Part shown: one piece after another, positions 60,609-64,000 of the stretch
How positions within the stretch are numbered: the stretch's first letter is position 1
Layout of the letters: the number at the start of each line of letters is the position of its first letter
From: an uncultured Bacteroidales bacterium
GTDB lineage: Bacteria > Bacteroidota > Bacteroidia > Bacteroidales > UBA932
Direction: 5' to 3'
Assembly (NCBI GenBank): GCA_944325495.1
Contig: CALVAD010000001.1
Coordinates: 62,001-126,000 of the forward strand
DNA length: 64,000 nt
The notes under the pieces: model-generated
Database searches by the model: none
What the model was told of the DNA's origin: nothing
Seen by the model: only the letters and a program-made list of their open reading frames with translations
Program-made: the position numbers and the translations under genes

Positions 60609-61733
60609 ATGCCGGATTACAAAATAGTTGAGGTCCTTGACAGGCGCGGCCTGCGCAGGTTCATCAAGTTCCCGGATGAACTTTACAGGAATTGTCCGCA
60701 GTATGTTCCGGCCCTGCATTCGGACCAGGAGAAGTCGCTGACGAAATGCGCCTCCCTGTCCTACTGCAGCCGCAAGCTCTGGATGGCTCTCGACGCTGGC
60801 GGGAAGGTCGTCGGCAGGATATGCGGGATGATAAACCCGAGATACAACGAACGCTTCTCCAAGAAGCGCGCGCGCTTCGGCTGGTTTGACTGCATCGACG
60901 ACTTCGAGGTCGCGAAGCTGCTGCTCGGCACCGCGGAGAAGTGGGCGAAGGACCAGGGCATGACCGAGATCCACGGCCCTCTCTATTACAACACCCTCGG
61001 CAAGCAGGGCATGCTCGTGGAAGGCTATGAGAACGTCCCTCCGTTCAACTGCATCTACAACTATCCCTACTACAACGACTTCGTGACCCGGCTCGGCTTC
61101 GAGAAGGAATGCGACTGGGTGCAGTACAGGATGGTGGCCGACCATGGGGTCCCCGACAAGACCCGAAGGGTGGCGAAGATCGTGCAGGAGCGCTACAATC
61201 TCCATTTCGGCAGCATCGACAGGCTCAAGAAGGATCCGGAACAGATCCGGAAGTTCTTCAAGATGTACAACGACAGCTTCGCGGACGCGGTGTACAATTT
61301 CATCCCTTTCACGGACGAGGAGATAGAGGAGGAGGCGAAGTCCGTGATGCCGTTCATCTCCGACAAGGCGAGCTGCCTGCTCATGGATGAGAACGACAAC
61401 CTCGTGGCCTTCGGCATATCCTTCCCGAGCATCTCCAGGGCGCTGCAGAAGGCCCGTGGGCATCTCTTCCCCTTCGGCTGGATACATCTGCTGCGCGCGC
61501 TGAACAATTACGAGACCACGGACCTGATGCTCAACGGCGCGGTCCCCGAATGGCAGCACAAGGGGGTGTCGGCGGTCTACTATCTGGAAATGGCCGACAA
61601 GTCCAAAAGGATAGGAAGCAAGTGGGCGGTGTCGAACCCGCAGATAGAATCGAACAGCGCGGTCAACATATGGAACAGCTACGAGCATGAGCTGTACATG
61701 CGCCGCCGCTGCTATGTAAAGACAATAGGATAA
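60609..61733 (+). CDS. GNAT-like acyltransferase family protein, unknown
   Basis: About 374 residues from ATG 60609; a TTG at 60588 overlaps the promoter and is less likely. No signal peptide. The two halves suggest a duplicated GNAT-like fold: LWMALDAGGKVVGRICGMINPRYNE (about 50-75) and LMDENDNLVAFGISFPSISRALQ (about 255-280), ending with GVSAVYYLEMADKSKRIG and SAVNIWNSYEHELYMRRR. Bacteroidetes have a conserved family of this build annotated as N-acetyltransferase. The substrate is unknown. It is followed directly by prfA, one base after its stop. Confidence 0.7.
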   Translation: MPDYKIVEVLDRRGLRRFIKFPDELYRNCPQYVPALHSDQEKSLTKCASLSYCSRKLWMALDAGGKVVGRICGMINPRYNERFSKKRARFGWFDCIDDFEVAKLLLGTAEKWAKDQGMTEIHGPLYYNTLGKQGMLVEGYENVPPFNCIYNYPYYNDFVTRLGFEKECDWVQYRMVADHGVPDKTRRVAKIVQERYNLHFGSIDRLKKDPEQIRKFFKMYNDSFADAVYNFIPFTDEEIEEEAKSVMPFISDKASCLLMDENDNLVAFGISFPSISRALQKARGHLFPFGWIHLLRALNNYETTDLMLNGAVPEWQHKGVSAVYYLEMADKSKRIGSKWAVSNPQIESNSAVNIWNSYEHELYMRRRCYVKTIG

Positions 61734-61734
61734 T

Positions 61735-62826
61735 ATGGCAGAGAACAATAATTTACTAGACAAGGTGCTTTCGCTTCAGGACAAGTTCAAGCAGCTCCAG
61801 AACGAGCTGTCCAGTCCCGAGGTGATGTCCGACATGAAGCGGTATGTCCAGCTCAACAAGGACTACAAGGAGCTTGAACCCATAATCAGGGCCGGCAGGG
61901 AATACGAGAAGATGCTTGCGGACCTCGCTTCGGCCAAGGACATACTTGTGAACGAGAAGGACGACGAGCTCCGGGAGATGGCGAGGGCGGAAATAGCCGA
62001 AATCGAGGCGAAGGTTCCCGACAAGGAACAGGAGATCAAGCTTCTGCTGATTCCCGCCGATCCGGATGACGGCAAGAACGCCATGGTCGAGATCCGCGGC
62101 GGCACCGGCGGCGACGAGGCGGCGATCTTCGCCGGAGACCTTTTCCGCATGTACCAGCATTTCGCGGAGTCCCGCGGATGGAAGGTCGAGGTGACTGACC
62201 AGACACCCGGAACCTCGGGGGGCTTCAAGCAGATAGTGTTCAAGCTGTCGGGTTCCGACGGGGTCTACGGCGTCATGAAATATGAGTCGGGCGTCCACCG
62301 CGTGCAGAGGGTCCCCCAGACCGAGACCCAGGGCCGCATCCAGACTTCCGCGGCTTCCGTGGCCGTATTCCCGGAGGCCGGCGAGTTCGACGTCGACCTG
62401 AACTGGGACGACATCAGGCTCGACCTCTTCTGCTCCTCAGGCCCGGGAGGCCAGGGCGTCAACACGACCTATTCGGCCGTCAGGCTCACCCACATTCCCA
62501 CCGGACTCGTGGTGCAGTGCCAGGAGGAGCGTTCGCAGATCAAGAACAAGGAGCGCGCCTTCGAGGAACTCCGCACCCGTCTCTACAACCTCGAGCATCA
62601 GAAATATCTCGACGGAATCGCCGCGAAGCGCAAGACCATGGTGTCCACCGGTGACCGTTCGGCCAAGATACGCACCTACAATTATCCGCAGGGCCGCGTG
62701 ACCGACCACCGCATCAACTGGTCCATGTACAATCTGCCGTCTTTCATGGACGGCAATATCCAGGAGTGCATCGACCAGCTTCAGATTGCCGAGAACGCCG
62801 AGCGCCTCAAGGAAGCCGGCGAGTAG
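61735..62826 (+). CDS. prfA: Peptide chain release factor 1
   Basis: 363 residues. The catalytic GGQ is in SSGPGGQGVNTTYSAVRLTHIP (about residue 240), and the stop-codon recognition region reads VQRVPQTETQGRIQTSA, so the tripeptide is PQT rather than the E. coli PAT. It releases peptides at UAA and UAG. GDRSAKIRTYNYPQGRVTDHR is also an RF1 signature. Confidence 0.95.
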   Translation: MAENNNLLDKVLSLQDKFKQLQNELSSPEVMSDMKRYVQLNKDYKELEPIIRAGREYEKMLADLASAKDILVNEKDDELREMARAEIAEIEAKVPDKEQEIKLLLIPADPDDGKNAMVEIRGGTGGDEAAIFAGDLFRMYQHFAESRGWKVEVTDQTPGTSGGFKQIVFKLSGSDGVYGVMKYESGVHRVQRVPQTETQGRIQTSAASVAVFPEAGEFDVDLNWDDIRLDLFCSSGPGGQGVNTTYSAVRLTHIPTGLVVQCQEERSQIKNKERAFEELRTRLYNLEHQKYLDGIAAKRKTMVSTGDRSAKIRTYNYPQGRVTDHRINWSMYNLPSFMDGNIQECIDQLQIAENAERLKEAGE

Positions 62827-62871
62827 CACGCGCCGCGGCCGGATAATACAGTTGCAGGTAGCGGAGCGGCG

Positions 62872-62922
62872 GTTGCACCTCGGCAGGCAGGGAGATTTTG
62901 GGAGAGCCTGCCGAGGTGCAAC
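62872..62922. repeat. Intergenic hairpin with GGGA-type loop (3)
   Basis: Perfect 17-bp arms GTTGCACCTCGGCAGGC (62872-62888) and 62906-62922, extended by GCGGCG/CGCCGC with a bulge, enclose agggagattttgggaga. The loop is nearly that of the hairpin at 26303-26318. The following 62930-63057 has more small stems (GATTTGC/GCAAATC at 62956, GTCGC/GCGAC near 63032) but no gene that I can support. Confidence 0.7.
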
Positions 62923-63057
62923 CCGCCGCTTCAGCGGTCCGGCGTGGCGTCAGCGAGATTTGCTTTGCAAATCGAAGCAGCACAGCCGGAGGTCGGAGCG
63001 ATAGTGACGGCCGAGTATGCCCCCGGGGGCTGTCGCGTAGCGACTGGGGGTTAAATA

Positions 63058-63088
63058 CAGCAGGGCGAGGTTCTTCCTCGCCCTGCTG
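63058..63088. terminator. Terminator hairpin between prfA and fabF
   Basis: A perfect 13-bp stem, CAGCAGGGCGAGG (63058-63070) with 63076-63088, and loop ttctt. On the minus strand it is followed by TATTTAA, fitting the end of fabF; a second stem (GTTCAGAAAGGTC and GACCTTTCTGAAC) overlaps the fabF stop. Confidence 0.7.
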
Positions 63089-63103
63089 CGTTCAGAAAGG
63101 TCG

Positions 63104-64000
63104 TCAGACCTTTCTGAACGCCACGCAGGCGTTGTGTCCGCCGAATCCGAACGAGTCGCTCAGGCCGAGGTTCACGTCGCATTTCAGCGCCTTGTTCGGC
63201 GTGTAGTCGAGGTCGCATTCGGGGTCGGGGTCGTCGAGGTTTATCGTCGGAGGAATGATGCCTTCCTGGAGGGCGAGCACCGTCGCGGCGGCCTCTATGG
63301 CGCCGGCGGCTCCGAACATGTGGCCGTGCATGGATTTGGTGCTGCTGATGTGGCATTTGCCTGCGAAGTCTCCGAAGGCGAGCTTGTACGCCTTGGTCTC
63401 GGTGACATCGTTCAGCAGGGTGCCGGTCCCGTGCGCGTTGATGTAGACCTTGTCGGAGGAGGGGTCGAATCCCGCCTGCTCGAGCGCGATTCTTATGCAT
63501 TCGGCCTGGGTGCTTCCGTCGGGACGAGGGGCCGTGGCATGATAGGCGTCGCAGGTACTTCCGTAGCCGACGACCTCGGCGTAGATGTGCGCGCCGCGGG
63601 CTACGGCATGTTCATATTCCTCGAGAATCAGGATCGCCGAGCCGTCGGCCATCACGAAGCCGCCGCGGTTGCGGTTGAAGGGCAGTGAGGCGTATTTCGG
63701 GTCCTCGGCCCGCGTGAGCGCCTTGGCGTTGGCGAAGCCGGCTATTCCTATGGGGATGGTGCAGTGGTCGCTGCCTCCGGCTATGACGGCGTCCGCGAAT
63801 CCGTATCTGACAGCTCTGTAGGCCTCGCCTATCGAATGAGTGGAAGTCGCGCATGCGGTCACGATGTCGATGCACGAGCCGCGGGCGTCGAACTTGATGG
63901 CGATCTGCCCTCCCGCCATGTCGCTGATCATCGTGGGCACGAAGTTAGGGGATATCCATTTGCCGGAAGGGTCCTCGGTGAACTTCTCGACTTCGCGCTG
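63104..64000 (-). CDS. fabF: Beta-ketoacyl-ACP synthase II (FabF), 5' end outside window
   Basis: About 298 residues remain and the frame is still open at 64000, so about 110 N-terminal residues are missing. The catalytic Cys is in ACATSTHSIGEAY, the two His in NAHGTGT and SMHGHMFGAAG, and the C-terminus SFGFGGHNACVAFRKV is typical. It elongates fatty acids by condensing malonyl-ACP with acyl-ACP. The apparent GTG start at 63940 is internal (the upstream residues KWISPNFV are FabF sequence). Confidence 0.92.
   Translation of the reverse strand, partial: QREVEKFTEDPSGKWISPNFVPTMISDMAGGQIAIKFDARGSCIDIVTACATSTHSIGEAYRAVRYGFADAVIAGGSDHCTIPIGIAGFANAKALTRAEDPKYASLPFNRNRGGFVMADGSAILILEEYEHAVARGAHIYAEVVGYGSTCDAYHATAPRPDGSTQAECIRIALEQAGFDPSSDKVYINAHGTGTLLNDVTETKAYKLAFGDFAGKCHISSTKSMHGHMFGAAGAIEAAATVLALQEGIIPPTINLDDPDPECDLDYTPNKALKCDVNLGLSDSFGFGGHNACVAFRKV

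Noticed and set aside
63012..63057. GC-rich palindromic stretch as an origin or recombination site
   Set aside because: It contains short stems but no repeated protein-binding words or neighbouring replication or recombinase gene.

Overview
The window reads as chromosome from a GC-rich member of the Bacteroidales. The signs are SusC/SusD pairs, many -7 boxes of the Bacteroidetes type TAnnTTTG, phylum-typical families (DUF4290, DUF3822-like, a LolA-like gene beside ftsK, FISUMP-domain lipoproteins) and an acetate kinase/PduL pair. Family or genus cannot be fixed from the sequence alone; an Alistipes/Rikenellaceae-like or uncultured gut lineage would fit.

Bases 1 to about 9020 are the right-hand end of a prophage. 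It holds tail or fibre genes, then a complete diversity-generating retroelement (DGR): a target gene with variable repeat at 4368-4495, a template repeat at 4727-4854 with its own promoter, and a reverse transcriptase at 5024-6565. Next come a candidate structured small RNA on the minus strand (6977-7102), a small HTH regulator, a thymidylate-synthase-fold protein whose specificity residue points to dCMP, and a Dam-like adenine methyltransferase. The right end carries short direct repeats like transposase sites. The layout resembles Mu-like DGR phages of Bacteroides (the Hankyphage type), but the left part is outside the window.

The prophage ends just before the start codon of a susC gene. 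That gene opens a rhamnose/pectin-type polysaccharide utilization locus (9037-21538): SusC, SusD, a BACON/FISUMP lipoprotein, a nucleoside-hydrolase-like lipoprotein, a beta-propeller lipoprotein, a GH78 alpha-L-rhamnosidase and, convergent to these, a PL11 rhamnogalacturonan lyase. A tRNA-Gln follows. Then comes a second outer-membrane module, a TonB-dependent receptor with a beta-helix lipoprotein (22057-26062).

From 26.5 kb onward the content is mostly housekeeping. It includes tadA, a lipase-like hydrolase, glpK, polA overlapped by an ECF sigma gene, rsmG and rpmH; an alr-rmuC-addB-addA-transglycosylase operon; a DUF4290-ftsK-lolA-like operon; apbE; a short ComEC-like gene; ackA-pduL; and an aquaporin/rsmD cluster. 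The last part has an nrnA-like gene, an FKBP lipoprotein, a MATE exporter, a cytidylate-kinase-like gene, a CoA-transferase, mazG, an acetyltransferase-like gene, prfA and a partial fabF. AckA, PduL and the CoA-transferase together suggest short-chain acyl-CoA fermentation to acetate or propionate.

Several intergenic gaps hold long hairpins. Two (21761-21892 and 51532-51656) share a conserved core of about 70 nt but have unrelated, self-complementary arms.
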